Shown: one piece after another, positions 18,118 through 27,146 of the stretch
Numbering within the stretch: position 1 is the stretch's first letter
Layout of the letters: every line of letters begins with the position of its first letter
Assembly (NCBI RefSeq): GCF_000236805.1
Contig: NZ_AGFX01000030.1
Span: 1-64,000, forward strand
DNA: 64,000 bases
Reading direction: 5' to 3'
Source of the DNA: Paenibacillus peoriae KCTC 3763
Lineage (GTDB): Bacteria > Bacillota > Bacilli > Paenibacillales > Paenibacillaceae
Program-made: the position numbers and the translations under genes
Notes under the pieces: generated by a model
Database searches by the model: none
What the model was told of the DNA's origin: nothing
What the model saw: only the letters and a program-made list of their open reading frames with translations

Positions 18118-19308
18118 ATGGGCAAGATTCCTAAAATTGTGATTGTTGGAGCAGGATATGGTGGTATATTGACGGCTCAGCAATTGCAAAAAGAGCTCAA
18201 GCATAATGAGGCGAACGTCACACTGATTAATCGACATGATTACCACTATATTACGACACATCTTCATATGCCAGCGGCAGGCACGGATACGATTGAGCAT
18301 TCACGGATTCCGATTGCACAGCTGATTGATGAGTTCAAGGTCGATTTAGTCAAAGGGACGGTGAAGGAAATCATTCCAAAGGAGAAAAAAATCGTACTGG
18401 AGGATGGCTCATTGTCCTATGATTACTTGGTGATTGGGCTGGGCGGAGAGCCGGAAACATTTGGGATTGCAGGGATGGATAAGTTCGCGCTGACGATCCG
18501 CAGTATTAACTCTGTTCGCCTGATTCGTGAGCATATTGAATACCAGTTGGCTCTCTACAAAAATGACGGTAAACCAGGCAGACTAAACTTTGTTGTAGGT
18601 GGCGCTGGCTTCAGCGGCATTGAGTTCGTTGCGGAACTGGCAGATCGTCTGTCACAGCTGGCCAAAGCTTATGACATCGATTTTAACCGGATTCAAATTA
18701 TTAACGTCGAGGCGGCCCCTACGGCATTGCCGGGATTTGACCCTGAACTGGTGGAATATGCAATGGAGGTTCTTAAGCGCAAGGGGGTTAACTTTCGCAT
18801 CGGTATTCCGATTAAGGAATGCCTGGAGGATGGCGTAATCGTGGGTGAGGGTGAGAAAATCGAAGCCTGCACGGTGGTCTGGACGGGAGGGATCCGTGGA
18901 AACGGATTGATTGAGCAGGCCGGATTCGAAGTGATGCGTGGCAGGGTGAAAATCGACGATTTTCTACGTGCGCCGGATCACGATGACATTTTCATTATCG
19001 GGGACAGCTCCCTGATGTTTAATCCTGAAGGTCGCCCCTATCCACCGACGGCTCAAATTGCGATGCAGCAAGGGGTACTTTGTGCCAAGAATCTGGCCGC
19101 TACCCTCCGTAATAAAGAGCTTAACAAGTTCGTATTTTCCAATAAAGGGACCGTTGCCTCGCTTGGAAAAGGTGAAGCTGTTGCGGTGGTGGGCAAACGC
19201 AAAATAAAAGGCTGGGTTGCAGCACAGTTGAAAAAAATTGTGGATCTCCGCTATCTGTTCATCATTGGCGGGATTCCGCTAGTGCTGAAAAAGGGACGGT
19301 TTTTCTAA
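18118..19308 (+). CDS. Type II NADH dehydrogenase (NDH-2)
   Basis: 396-residue FAD enzyme expected to oxidise NADH and reduce menaquinone at the membrane without proton pumping. It has KIVIVGAGYGGILTAQQL (FAD site), FVVGGAGFSGIEFVAELADR (NADH site, about residue 160) and IFIIGDSSLMFNPEGRPYPP (about 300). The frame is open from 18088; ATG 18118 follows GGAAGGGG. A C-terminal amphipathic/hydrophobic tail (YLFIIGGIPLVLKKGRFF) likely binds the membrane. It resembles B. subtilis YumB/YutJ/Ndh. Menaquinone genes mqnBD lie 7 kb upstream. Confidence 0.9.
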   Translation: MGKIPKIVIVGAGYGGILTAQQLQKELKHNEANVTLINRHDYHYITTHLHMPAAGTDTIEHSRIPIAQLIDEFKVDLVKGTVKEIIPKEKKIVLEDGSLSYDYLVIGLGGEPETFGIAGMDKFALTIRSINSVRLIREHIEYQLALYKNDGKPGRLNFVVGGAGFSGIEFVAELADRLSQLAKAYDIDFNRIQIINVEAAPTALPGFDPELVEYAMEVLKRKGVNFRIGIPIKECLEDGVIVGEGEKIEACTVVWTGGIRGNGLIEQAGFEVMRGRVKIDDFLRAPDHDDIFIIGDSSLMFNPEGRPYPPTAQIAMQQGVLCAKNLAATLRNKELNKFVFSNKGTVASLGKGEAVAVVGKRKIKGWVAAQLKKIVDLRYLFIIGGIPLVLKKGRFF

Positions 19309-19313
19309 GGCAG

Positions 19314-19357
19314 AAAGGTTTCCATGACTTCTATACAGGAGCTTGGAGACCTTTTTT
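19314..19357 (+). terminator. Rho-independent terminator of the NDH-2 gene
   Basis: AAAGGTTTCCA (19314-19324) pairs with TGGAGACCTTT (19344-19354), with one mismatch, followed by further T residues. Confidence 0.75.
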
Positions 19358-19381
19358 AATAGAGGGAATCGAAAATATGTA

Positions 19382-19411
19382 TTGACTTATAACTATACGA
19401 CGACGTATAGT
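19382..19411 (+). promoter_or_regulatory. marR promoter with embedded palindromic operator
   Basis: The promoter TTGACT (19382-19387), 18 bp, TATAGT (19406-19411) contains the inverted repeat ACTATACG (19392-19399), ACGA, CGTATAGT (19404-19411). The operator fills the -35/-10 spacer and covers the -10, so bound regulator would block RNA polymerase. This is the classic arrangement for MarR autorepression. Confidence 0.75.
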
Positions 19412-19444
19412 ATGGTTACAAATTACAGAGGGGGGACCTTCACG

Positions 19445-19951
19445 TTGAATTCTGATTTTAACATCAAGGCTGATTCCAAGAGAATAAACTTATTGACTGA
19501 AAAGTTTCCAAATGTGGATTTACGATCGTTGAATTCATTAATACTTTTCGTGCAGACAGCTCACGGGGTATACAATGGGGTGTCTTCCAGACTGTCTGAG
19601 TATGGGTTATCTATTGGAAATCTTAAAATTCTAATGCCTTTGTTTTTGTATGACCGTTCGTTAACTCCGTCCGAGTTGGCTGAGTATTCCGGAGTTACAC
19701 GTTCAACAGCAACCAGCGTAATTGACAAGCTGGAACGGGACGGGATCATCCGAAGAAGTACGCTGTCGGATCGACGTATGACCGCGATCTCTTTTACTGA
19801 TGAAGGAAAACAGTTAATTACGGAAAAAATTCCACTGTTCATTCAGCTTTTTTCGGATTTGATGAATGAATTTACGCAGGAAGATCATATTCTTTTTGCT
19901 ACGTTATTACAGAAGCTTTCCTCAGGTCTTGAACGGATAAAACAGGAATAA
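19445..19951 (+). CDS. MarR-family transcriptional regulator
   Basis: 168-residue winged-helix regulator. The DNA-binding segment reads LTPSELAEYSGVTRSTATSV, followed by the wing KLERDGIIRRSTLSDRRMT (about residues 78-118). An upstream ATG at 19343 would place the promoter inside the gene, so TTG 19445, preceded by AGAGGGGGG at nine bases, is the likely start. It precedes an HlyD-like adaptor and an ABC-2 permease and probably controls them and itself. The inducing ligand is unknown. Confidence 0.85.
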   Translation: MNSDFNIKADSKRINLLTEKFPNVDLRSLNSLILFVQTAHGVYNGVSSRLSEYGLSIGNLKILMPLFLYDRSLTPSELAEYSGVTRSTATSVIDKLERDGIIRRSTLSDRRMTAISFTDEGKQLITEKIPLFIQLFSDLMNEFTQEDHILFATLLQKLSSGLERIKQE

Positions 19952-19969
19952 AATTTTTCCTGGCATAAA

Positions 19970-19987
19970 TAGTTAGACGTCGTACTA
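19970..19987. promoter_or_regulatory. Possible second MarR-type operator
   Basis: TAGTTAGACGTCGTACTA is a near-palindrome in the 113-bp gap between the marR gene and the HlyD-like gene. Its complement shares the TACGACG core with the operator at 19392-19411. It may tune transcription of the efflux genes. The similarity is partial. Confidence 0.35.
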
Positions 19988-20064
19988 TCAGACCCCTTAT
20001 TTGTTTTTGACTATTTTTTTCAAACTATCATTGGCTAAATCATCATGAAGGAGAGTTTGATGCA

Positions 20065-21402
20065 ATGAATAAAAAGATCATCGTGTATGTTCTACTTATT
20101 GCCGCATTGGGTACTGGAGGTACACTGATGGCAATGAGTGGCAAGGATGCTGTGAGTATGGCGGCCCAACAAAAAAACACACTGCTTACCGCAGATACCG
20201 TGAATGTCGCTTTTCAGGGCGTAGGGGGAAGAGTGAACACCATTGAGGTTAAAGAAGAACAACAGGTGAAAAAAGGAGACGTGCTCATGACGCTTGACCC
20301 TGTGGACCTGGACCTGCAAATTGAGAAATTAAAAACAGATATTGCGCAGGCTGATGTAAAAATAAAGCAGGCTAAAGACGGGCTGCAAAATCAGTCGGAG
20401 AAAATCTCGAATTCTGAAAAACAGGGGCAATTGGATATTCAGGCTGCGCAAGCCGGAGAATCCTTATTGAACCAAGGTACACGTGCAGAGGATATTCAAA
20501 AACAAAAGCTGGCGATTGAAGCAGCACAGCAATCGCTGGATGCAGCTTTGACAGGAGTGGAGACAGCCAAAAGAAATACAGAAATTGCACAAAAAACAGT
20601 AGCATCCAAACAAGAGGCTCTGGACTTGGCCAAAGTGAATTACAACCGTATCAAAGCGTTGTACGACGCCGGTGCTGGAACCAAAGCTGAGCTGGATAAT
20701 GTCAAAAATCAATTGGATAATGCTCAAATTGCATTAGATACAGCTAAAGATCAGGTTGAAATTGCCAATAATCAGATTTCAGCGGCTAGCAAACAAGCGG
20801 ACATTGCCCGAAATGGTATCGCTCAGCAGCGAACCGCTTTGGACAAAATGGAGGCAGGTGCAACTGCTGAGGAGCGTCAGCAGGCTCGTATCAAAACAGA
20901 AAAGGCCAAGGAAGCCCTGAACCAAACCTCACAAACGCGAAAAGATGTCAAGAATAGTGAATACAATGTAGACCTTCTGGCTCAACAAAAGCAGGCATTA
21001 AGCGTCCAACTCAAAACCTTGGAATTGCAGCGCGGACGTATGGTGCTGAAGGCATCTACAGACGGTAAAGTATCCCGTATCGTACCCAAGATGGGAGAAA
21101 TCGTTGCTACGGGGGCAACGGGCGTCGTTATTGAAAACAACCAGCTATACTACGATATTTATGTGGATGAGGATTCTATCTCGCAGTTTAAAGCAGGGGG
21201 AAAAGTGACTTCGCACGTCGTTGCTATAGACAAAGATATCCAAGGCAAGGTGAGGTACATTACCTCTGCTCCGCAGTATACCAACATGAGAATGAGCCGG
21301 GATAAAGGTTTATCAGATATCAGCTCCTTCCAAGTACGGGTTGATGTCCCTCGAACAACTGAATTATTACCTGGAATGACGGTAGAGGTTGTGACCAAAT
21401 GA
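20065..21402 (+). CDS. HlyD-family efflux adaptor (membrane fusion protein)
   Basis: 445-residue protein with one N-terminal membrane segment (about residues 4-23), a first half lipoyl-like domain (VNTIEVKEEQQVKKGDVLMT, about 55-75), and an exceptionally long Gln/Ala/Lys-rich coiled coil (about 85-320). The second half lipoyl domain and beta-barrel follow (LKASTDGKVSRIVPKMGEIV). Such adaptors link an inner-membrane exporter to the cell envelope. The stop overlaps the start of the ABC-2 permease (ATGA), so the two are coupled. No outer-membrane partner is expected in a Gram-positive. Confidence 0.88.
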   Translation: MNKKIIVYVLLIAALGTGGTLMAMSGKDAVSMAAQQKNTLLTADTVNVAFQGVGGRVNTIEVKEEQQVKKGDVLMTLDPVDLDLQIEKLKTDIAQADVKIKQAKDGLQNQSEKISNSEKQGQLDIQAAQAGESLLNQGTRAEDIQKQKLAIEAAQQSLDAALTGVETAKRNTEIAQKTVASKQEALDLAKVNYNRIKALYDAGAGTKAELDNVKNQLDNAQIALDTAKDQVEIANNQISAASKQADIARNGIAQQRTALDKMEAGATAEERQQARIKTEKAKEALNQTSQTRKDVKNSEYNVDLLAQQKQALSVQLKTLELQRGRMVLKASTDGKVSRIVPKMGEIVATGATGVVIENNQLYYDIYVDEDSISQFKAGGKVTSHVVAIDKDIQGKVRYITSAPQYTNMRMSRDKGLSDISSFQVRVDVPRTTELLPGMTVEVVTK

Positions 21403-22565
21403 AGGCGTTTATAGAAGAATGGAAGCTACTGATCAGCGGCAAGATGGTATTCGTCATGCTGCTCGTCCCAATTGTCGTAGCGGTAGCCTTTGGATTTGTA
21501 TTTAAAAATAATCAGCTGAATGATGCCTCTGTCGCTGTAGTTGATTTAGATCATAGCAATTATAGCCGACAGCTTATTAATAAATTGGATGCATCCCAGT
21601 ATATTGACGTACGCTATGTGCAAGAGAATGAAACCGATCCGAATTTACTTCTATATAATGAAAGGTTTTTTGCAGTGATCTATCTTCCGGCAGGGCTGGA
21701 GGAAAACAGGATTAAAGGAGTTCAGAGCAACATCGGCTTTTATGTAGATAACACAGTAGGTCAGGCCACAGGGAATCTGCGCTCGGCGGTCACAGAGATC
21801 ATTGCCACGGAGAATGCAATACTGGCTGGTGGTGGTTTAAAGGGAATGGGGATGAGTGACAGCCAGGTAACGGGGCTTACTTCCAACATGTTACTCCAGC
21901 AGCGTCTGCTGTATAATCCCACCAATGCTACTTTAATGACTTCGGTTATGGGGTTCATTAATACGGTCATGATTTCACTGATTGCTGCTGCTGCACTAAC
22001 CATTGTTCCGCGTTTACGGGAGCAAGGTAGATTAAAAGAAGAGCTGCAGCATTCGTCCGGTTTGATTCTAAGGGTGCTACCGTATGCGTTAGTAGGATGT
22101 GTGTCCTTTTACTTGTCGATTGGTTTGCTCAAGCAGATTGGCGGACTCCGGTTTGAAGCGAATGTATGGCAGATCAGTATTCCGTTTCTACTATACACGA
22201 TTAGTCTGAGCTTGTTTGCGATGGCTTTGGGGTGGAATGCGGCGAATCCGGGAAAAGCCTCTCCGCGTCTCATGCTGATTATATTGCCTTCGTTCTTGCT
22301 CAGCGGTGCTCAATTGCCAGTAGCTATGCTGCCGACATCGCTGCAATATGTTAGTAATATTCTCCCATTGACCTGGCATTTCAAGTTTTTGAGAGGACTG
22401 GGATTTAAAGGGGGAAGCCTGAAATATTTTATTCCTGAGCTTGGCGGCTTTTTGATCTTGTTAAGTGGTTTGTTGCTTCTTATTTTTATTCAGATCGCGT
22501 TGGAGAAGAGAAAGCTGGCAAAAAACGAGGAGACATCTGCAGTGGTGGAGCCTATGCTACAATAA
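21399..22565 (+). CDS. ABC-2-type transporter permease
   Basis: 388-residue membrane protein of the ABC-2 (DrrB/YbhS-like) family. One N-terminal membrane helix (about residues 16-36) is followed by a large extracellular domain (about 37-185) and five C-terminal helices (about 190-370). The motif PSFLLSGAQLPVAMLPTSLQ near residue 310 is characteristic. No ATP-binding subunit is encoded here or beside it, so an ATPase must come from elsewhere. With the MarR regulator and HlyD adaptor, it probably forms an efflux unit for a toxic compound. Confidence 0.85.
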   Translation: MKAFIEEWKLLISGKMVFVMLLVPIVVAVAFGFVFKNNQLNDASVAVVDLDHSNYSRQLINKLDASQYIDVRYVQENETDPNLLLYNERFFAVIYLPAGLEENRIKGVQSNIGFYVDNTVGQATGNLRSAVTEIIATENAILAGGGLKGMGMSDSQVTGLTSNMLLQQRLLYNPTNATLMTSVMGFINTVMISLIAAAALTIVPRLREQGRLKEELQHSSGLILRVLPYALVGCVSFYLSIGLLKQIGGLRFEANVWQISIPFLLYTISLSLFAMALGWNAANPGKASPRLMLIILPSFLLSGAQLPVAMLPTSLQYVSNILPLTWHFKFLRGLGFKGGSLKYFIPELGGFLILLSGLLLLIFIQIALEKRKLAKNEETSAVVEPMLQ

Positions 22566-22606
22566 GGGGGCTCCTTCTCTTTTTTTGGACTTTTAGGCTA
22601 TAAAAA

Positions 22607-22647
22607 AAGGATTCCGTGCCCCGAAAGCGGGAGTTCACGGAATCCTT
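22607..22647. terminator. Bidirectional terminator
   Basis: The perfect arms AAGGATTCCGTG (22607-22618) and CACGGAATCCTT (22636-22647) lie between the convergent ABC-2 permease and hemQ genes, with an A-run upstream that gives a U-tail to the minus strand. Confidence 0.8.
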
Positions 22648-22683
22648 GATTGTATGTTGGGATAGGGTGCTGACGTTTGTGCT

Positions 22684-23463
22684 TTACAGCTTCAGCATAT
22701 CTTCGAATGTTTCTTCGTTCAACACGCTGCCGACATAGAAGGAGCCGAATTCACCGTAACGGGCACTAACTTCGTCAAAACGCATTTCGTAGATCAGCTT
22801 CTTGAATTGCAGTGCATCATCGGAGAACAGTGTTACGCCCCATTCCCAATCGTCAAAGCCGACGGAGCCGGAAATGATTTGCTTCACTTTGCCGGCGTAG
22901 CTGCGTCCGATCAAACCGTGGCTGCGCATCAGGGTGCGGCGCTCGTCCATCGAAAGCATGTACCAGTTGTCGTCCAGATCACGTTTTTTGTTCATCGGAT
23001 AGAAGCAAATATAACGGGCCTTGTTCAAAACAGGCTTCAAGCGAGCGACGATTTGCGGATTTTGCATTGGATCTTCATCCTTGCTCAAATAGTTGCTCAG
23101 CTCTACCACGCTCACATAAGAGTAGGTTTTAGTTGTATATTTGGCGAAGGTTGTCTTGTTGAAATCATTTTCCAGCTTATTAAGATCTTCCAGCGTTTCA
23201 CGCAGGTGCAGCATAACGAAATCAGCCTTTTGTCCAACGATCGTATAGACAGCAGAGCTACCCAGACCCGCTTCTTCGGTAGCGTTCCATTCCTTCATAA
23301 ATTCTTGAAGCTCGTCCAACGCTCCGGCGCGCTCCTCATCGTCTGCCGTTTTCCATGCCGTCCAGTTGATGGACCGGAAATCGTGAAGCGCATACCAGCC
23401 CTCCAGTGTGGAGGCCACTTCGTTAGGTGTTGCCGGGGGTTGTTGAGGTTGATGTTGATTCAC
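22684..23463 (-). CDS. hemQ: Coproheme decarboxylase (HemQ)
   Basis: 259-residue chlorite-dismutase-fold protein. HemQ completes the coproporphyrin-dependent heme pathway of Gram-positives, decarboxylating coproheme to heme b. Typical segments are [37 protein letters not shown] (about 158-177), [19 protein letters not shown] with the proximal His, and [18 protein letters not shown]. The start is GTG with AAAGGAG eight bases upstream. The Gln/Pro-rich first 12 residues look disordered. Confidence 0.92.
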   Translation of the reverse strand: MNQHQPQQPPATPNEVASTLEGWYALHDFRSINWTAWKTADDEERAGALDELQEFMKEWNATEEAGLGSSAVYTIVGQKADFVMLHLRETLEDLNKLENDFNKTTFAKYTTKTYSYVSVVELSNYLSKDEDPMQNPQIVARLKPVLNKARYICFYPMNKKRDLDDNWYMLSMDERRTLMRSHGLIGRSYAGKVKQIISGSVGFDDWEWGVTLFSDDALQFKKLIYEMRFDEVSARYGEFGSFYVGSVLNEETFEDMLKL

Positions 23464-23808
23464 GATCTACACTCCTTTGCAATCTGTAAATTTAATCGGC
23501 ACAGCCGAAATGATGTGTACTTCAATCTATCTTCTTTGTATTCAATCCATGATGCTTAACCATTATATTGTAGCTCAAAGTAAAACTTTTCACCAATGAA
23601 AGAAGTGTGAAGAATTTTATTTTTGCCGTGATGTAGGTCACAAAGCCATAAAATAGTTAGTATTTGCGAAAAAAGGTGAACGCAGACGAATACGGCTGCC
23701 AAAATGGAGAACAATTGCCCTTATTTTGTTCGTCCCAGCAGAGGTCAAGTATGGTAGAATAGATAAACATCTTGGAGACCGTTATGTCAGGAAAGGAAGA
23801 ATGTTGGA
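23464..23808. other. Divergent intergenic region hemQ-dnaB
   Basis: This 345-bp stretch is without a supported gene. It must hold both promoters: a minus-strand TATAAT hexamer (complement at 23562-23567) is a plausible hemQ -10, and TAGAAT near 23755 a plausible dnaB -10. No -35 with good spacing was found for either, and no repeat or operator was recognised. Confidence 0.4.
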
Positions 23809-25332
23809 ATGCGGATGAAAAACCTGCTGCACTATACTGAGAACCACCGCTACTGCGTTTATCGGGAATTTGGCTTGAGCGCACTGGATGAATTGATGCT
23901 GGGAAGCGTCTATCAGCCGATGGTAGGTGCATTTGCGGTCAGTCTATATCGACTGTTGTTCCAGCATGTGCCAGTCGGACAGATCGGTTATTCGCCGCTG
24001 GAACAGCAGCGTCGACTTTTTCTGACACTGGGATTGGAGCCGAGTGAGAAGGGACGCAAGTATCTGATTGAACAAACCTCCAAGCTGGAGGCTGTTGGTC
24101 TGTTACAGACGTCCAGGCTGTATGCACCGGAAACGGACGATTATATGTATGAATATGAGATGCAGCCGCCGCTCTCACCTGCCGAATTTTTCAGAACGCA
24201 GCATCTCACCCTTTTGTTGAGAGACAAAATCGGCAAGTTTGCAGTGCTTTCTCTGAGAGAATCGTTGTGGAGCAGGGAATCTAGCGAATGGTCGCAATCT
24301 TCCTATAATAAAGAGAATATTTCGGTTCCGTTTTATGAGTTGTTTGAGCTGAATACCCATGTTATAGATTATGAGCTGGAGCAGGCGCTGTCCGAAGTGT
24401 CCACAGGCCGCCAGACTGGGGCGGCGTTAACGTCAGAGTCGGAGAAAGCGCTGAACTATGCAGACATCATTCTCCGTTTTCCGCGTGAATCCGTCAATCG
24501 CAAGCATGTGGAGCGTCTGCGTTTTGAGCATGAGCAGTTAGGCATGGTGAATTACGTTGTCCGCAAATTTGATCTATCTGTACAGGACATCAGCCGCCTG
24601 CTGGATGAGGACGGTATTTTTACCGAAGCAGGCGATTTGCTGCTCGATGAGCTACAGCTTAGGGCTAGCCAGCAATCCAGGCAGGACCGAAAGCGTCAGG
24701 AGGAACAGCAGGTGCAGGCCGCCAAGGTGGTCGCTTTACGCCAGCGGGAAGCTTCTCCATCTGAAGAGCCGCCCGTAGAGCAGGCGGTAGAAATGGAATT
24801 TTATGTAGAGGTGCCACCACAGTTCACAGCGAAGTGTGACATTCACCAATATAATATGATGTTGCGCAACGAGCCTTATCGTCGTTTGCTGCAAACCTTT
24901 TTCCCCGGCACGGTTCCCGGCAACCTGCTGGATATATTCGAAAAAATTGATATCAGCTATAAGCTGCCTGGAGAAGTTATCAACGTGCTTATCCATTACT
25001 TGATGTCGTTGCTCGTGTCGGGAAGTGATCAACGGATCAACCGCAACTTCGTCGAGGCCGTTGCTTCCAATATGCTGCTGAAGCAGGTAAATACTTATGA
25101 AAAGGCTGTTCAATATATACGGGATCAAGCCAAGGTAAAGGGAAAGCAGTCTGCTGCTTCTTCTTCCGGTGGCGGCCGCTCCCGCTCGTATGGCAAAAAT
25201 AATGGCTCTGCCAAGCCATCCATCCCGATTGTACAGGATCAGCCTTCCGAGGAATCCGTAACTGAGGAAGAACTGGACGAACTGCTGCGTCTGGCCGAAC
25301 GTATGCAATCAGGCAAGCAAAAAAAGGTGTAG
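23809..25332 (+). CDS. dnaB: Replication initiation and membrane attachment protein DnaB
   Basis: 507-residue homologue of B. subtilis DnaB, which, with DnaD and DnaI, loads the replicative helicase at origins and restarted forks. The N-terminus (LLHYTENHRYCVYREFGLSA) and the DnaB/DnaD winged-helix and DDBH2-like regions (about 1-300 and 340-440) fit, and the C-terminus is Ser/Gly/Lys-rich and probably disordered (about 440-480). It is followed, after a palindromic repeat element, by dnaI. ATG 23809 is chosen after AGGAAAGGAAG; ATG 23815 is possible. Confidence 0.9.
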   Translation: MRMKNLLHYTENHRYCVYREFGLSALDELMLGSVYQPMVGAFAVSLYRLLFQHVPVGQIGYSPLEQQRRLFLTLGLEPSEKGRKYLIEQTSKLEAVGLLQTSRLYAPETDDYMYEYEMQPPLSPAEFFRTQHLTLLLRDKIGKFAVLSLRESLWSRESSEWSQSSYNKENISVPFYELFELNTHVIDYELEQALSEVSTGRQTGAALTSESEKALNYADIILRFPRESVNRKHVERLRFEHEQLGMVNYVVRKFDLSVQDISRLLDEDGIFTEAGDLLLDELQLRASQQSRQDRKRQEEQQVQAAKVVALRQREASPSEEPPVEQAVEMEFYVEVPPQFTAKCDIHQYNMMLRNEPYRRLLQTFFPGTVPGNLLDIFEKIDISYKLPGEVINVLIHYLMSLLVSGSDQRINRNFVEAVASNMLLKQVNTYEKAVQYIRDQAKVKGKQSAASSSGGGRSRSYGKNNGSAKPSIPIVQDQPSEESVTEEELDELLRLAERMQSGKQKKV

Positions 25333-25392
25333 TAGATTTTAAGGTGTTAGGTTTTTAGTCCTTAACTTATTAAGCGAAGCCAATTCAATAAG

Positions 25393-25575
25393 GTGTCGAC
25401 TTTATGGCGGTCGGTAGCGGAGCGGGCAGAATTGTTCTGAAGAAGCGAAGCGTTTGCCTTTATACCCGGATTTTAACCTTTAAATTCTTATTTCAATAGA
25501 AAAAATCCGGGTATAACAGCAATCGGAAGAACAATCTGCACGCGAAGCGCGCTTTCCCGCCCCATAACTCTGCAC
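25393..25575. repeat. Long imperfect palindromic intergenic element, copy 1
   Basis: A 183-bp near-palindrome between dnaB and dnaI. The outer arms are GTGTCGACTTTATGG and CCATAACTCTGCAC, and the inner perfect stem is TATACCCGGATTTT (25461-25474) with AAAATCCGGGTATA (25502-25515). It carries the core GGTAGCGGAGCGG and a GAAGCGAAGCGTTTGCCTTT segment shared with the copy at 42322. It would fold into one long hairpin within the dnaB-dnaI transcript. Confidence 0.75.
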
Positions 25576-25597
25576 ATTTTAGAAAGGAGGAGCGTTC

Positions 25598-26545
25598 TTG
25601 GAATCACTGGGCGATTTGCTGCAGCAGATGCAGAACCCTTCGTTCCGCCAGCGCACGCGCAATGTGGCCGATCAGGTACTCAATGATCCGCTGGTGCAGG
25701 AATTTTGCACTGCGCATCCTGATGTGGACAGAGCGCAATTGCGACTCAATATGAGCATGCTCTTTCAGTATGCCCGGGATCGTCGAAATTGTGACAATTG
25801 CCCGGGGCTGGAGCGGTGCCCTAACGATTTTCAGGGCCACTTTTGCAAGCTGGGCGTGGAATATCCGAATGGAACAGCGGAAATCGTGGACATTCGCACC
25901 CCGTGCGCCAAGCTGGTTGCTGCCCAACATGAACAACGGGTGCGTCAGCGAATTAAAAGCTTTTATGTGGATGAGCGTGCGTTGTTGGAAGGATATAATG
26001 CCGTTGAAATTGCGCGCAAGGACTTGCAGCGGGTACCCGCAGTTAATCAGGTATTCCGCTATATTGAAGAAACCAAAAGTCAGGGTTTATTAAAAAAAGG
26101 ACTGTATCTGGAAGGCACATTTGGTACGGGAAAAACCTTTTTAATGGGATACTTGCTGCACGAGCTGGCCTTGTTCGGGCTGAACGGTGTGATCGTGTAT
26201 ATGCCTGATTTTGTAGAGGACTTAAAGTCCATGATTCAGGATGGGCAGAAATTGAAGGAAACGACCGAAATGCTAAAAAATTGTGACCTGCTCGTTTTTG
26301 ACGATATTGGGGCCGAAAATCTAAGCCCCTGGGTACGGGATCATGTGATGGGCTCTATTTTGAATTACCGAATGAACCGCAAGCCCACCTTTTATACCTC
26401 CAATTACACGCTAGAAGGGCTGGAGAGGCATCTCAGCTTTACGAGCAAGGATGGGGAGGAATTGTACAAGGGACAACGTTTGATGGACCGGATTCGTCCT
26501 TTTGTTGATATCATTACCGTGAAGGGGAAAAACCAGCGGGGGTAA
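25598..26545 (+). CDS. dnaI: Primosomal helicase loader DnaI
   Basis: 315-residue AAA+ ATPase that loads the DnaC helicase. An N-terminal Cys-rich domain (CDNCPGLERCPNDFQGHFCK, about residues 66-85) probably binds zinc and regulates ATPase activity. Walker A is GTFGTGKT (about 168-175) and Walker B is LLVFDDIGAE (about 230). The start is TTG, eight bases after AGAAAGGAGGAG. It follows dnaB as in B. subtilis, separated here by a palindromic repeat. Confidence 0.93.
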   Translation: MESLGDLLQQMQNPSFRQRTRNVADQVLNDPLVQEFCTAHPDVDRAQLRLNMSMLFQYARDRRNCDNCPGLERCPNDFQGHFCKLGVEYPNGTAEIVDIRTPCAKLVAAQHEQRVRQRIKSFYVDERALLEGYNAVEIARKDLQRVPAVNQVFRYIEETKSQGLLKKGLYLEGTFGTGKTFLMGYLLHELALFGLNGVIVYMPDFVEDLKSMIQDGQKLKETTEMLKNCDLLVFDDIGAENLSPWVRDHVMGSILNYRMNRKPTFYTSNYTLEGLERHLSFTSKDGEELYKGQRLMDRIRPFVDIITVKGKNQRG

Positions 26546-26573
26546 AGGGGCATCTGTCTGCTATTTTGATATC

Positions 26574-26602
26574 TTACAACTGAAAAACTATTGTGATATA
26601 AT
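26574..26602 (+). promoter_or_regulatory. Sigma-A promoter of trxA
   Basis: TTACAA (26574-26579), 17 bp, TATAAT (26597-26602). The trxA start is 68 bp downstream with a strong AAAGGAGG site. Confidence 0.7.
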
Positions 26603-26670
26603 TAATAGGTGTCGAAAAAGACATTACAGGTTATAATAATCTTGACTTTTCTATAAAGGAGGAACATACA

Positions 26671-26988
26671 ATGGCAATTGTTAACGTGTCCGATCAATCC
26701 TTCAACGCAGAAGTCGAAGGCACAGGAACCGTTTTGGTTGATTTTTGGGCGCCATGGTGCGGTCCTTGCAAAATGATCGCTCCTATTCTGGAGGATCTGT
26801 CCACAGAGGTTGGCGACAGCGTCAAAATCGCGAAAGTGAATGTGGATGAAAATCCAGAGTCCGCTTCTCGTTTCGGCGTTATGAGCATTCCTACTCTGAT
26901 CGTCTTCAAAGACGGACAGCCTGTGGATAAAGTGGTAGGTTTGAACTCGAAAGAAGCGCTGAAAAGCATGCTTACCAAACACCAATAA
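26671..26988 (+). CDS. trxA: Thioredoxin
   Basis: 105-residue classical thioredoxin, a cytoplasmic disulfide reductant. The active site WCGPC has Cys30 and Cys33, and the cis-Pro loop is VMSIPTLIVFKDG. It has a strong ribosome binding site, its own promoter and a downstream terminator, so it is an independently transcribed gene before uvrC. Confidence 0.96.
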   Translation: MAIVNVSDQSFNAEVEGTGTVLVDFWAPWCGPCKMIAPILEDLSTEVGDSVKIAKVNVDENPESASRFGVMSIPTLIVFKDGQPVDKVVGLNSKEALKSMLTKHQ

Positions 26989-27046
26989 TCATTGCATGTG
27001 ACCCATGCTCCTGCGGGGGTCTGGGGAGCGGCCATGAATGGTCAAT

Positions 27047-27078
27047 GCCTCCGGTTGTATATACCGGGGGCGTTTTTT
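27047..27078 (+). terminator. Rho-independent terminator of trxA
   Basis: GCCTCCGGT (27047-27055) pairs with ACCGGGGGC (27063-27071), followed by GTTTTTT. Confidence 0.85.
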
Positions 27079-27146
27079 GCGTATTATTCCTATATATTAT
27101 ATCGTAGTCAAGCAATCATTTAAGAATGGAAGGGGGAACCGGGCGG

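Noticed and set aside
22807-23559. 250-codon open frame opposite hemQ
   Set aside because: Long, but the hemQ protein on the minus strand is unmistakable and the plus frame shows no family features.
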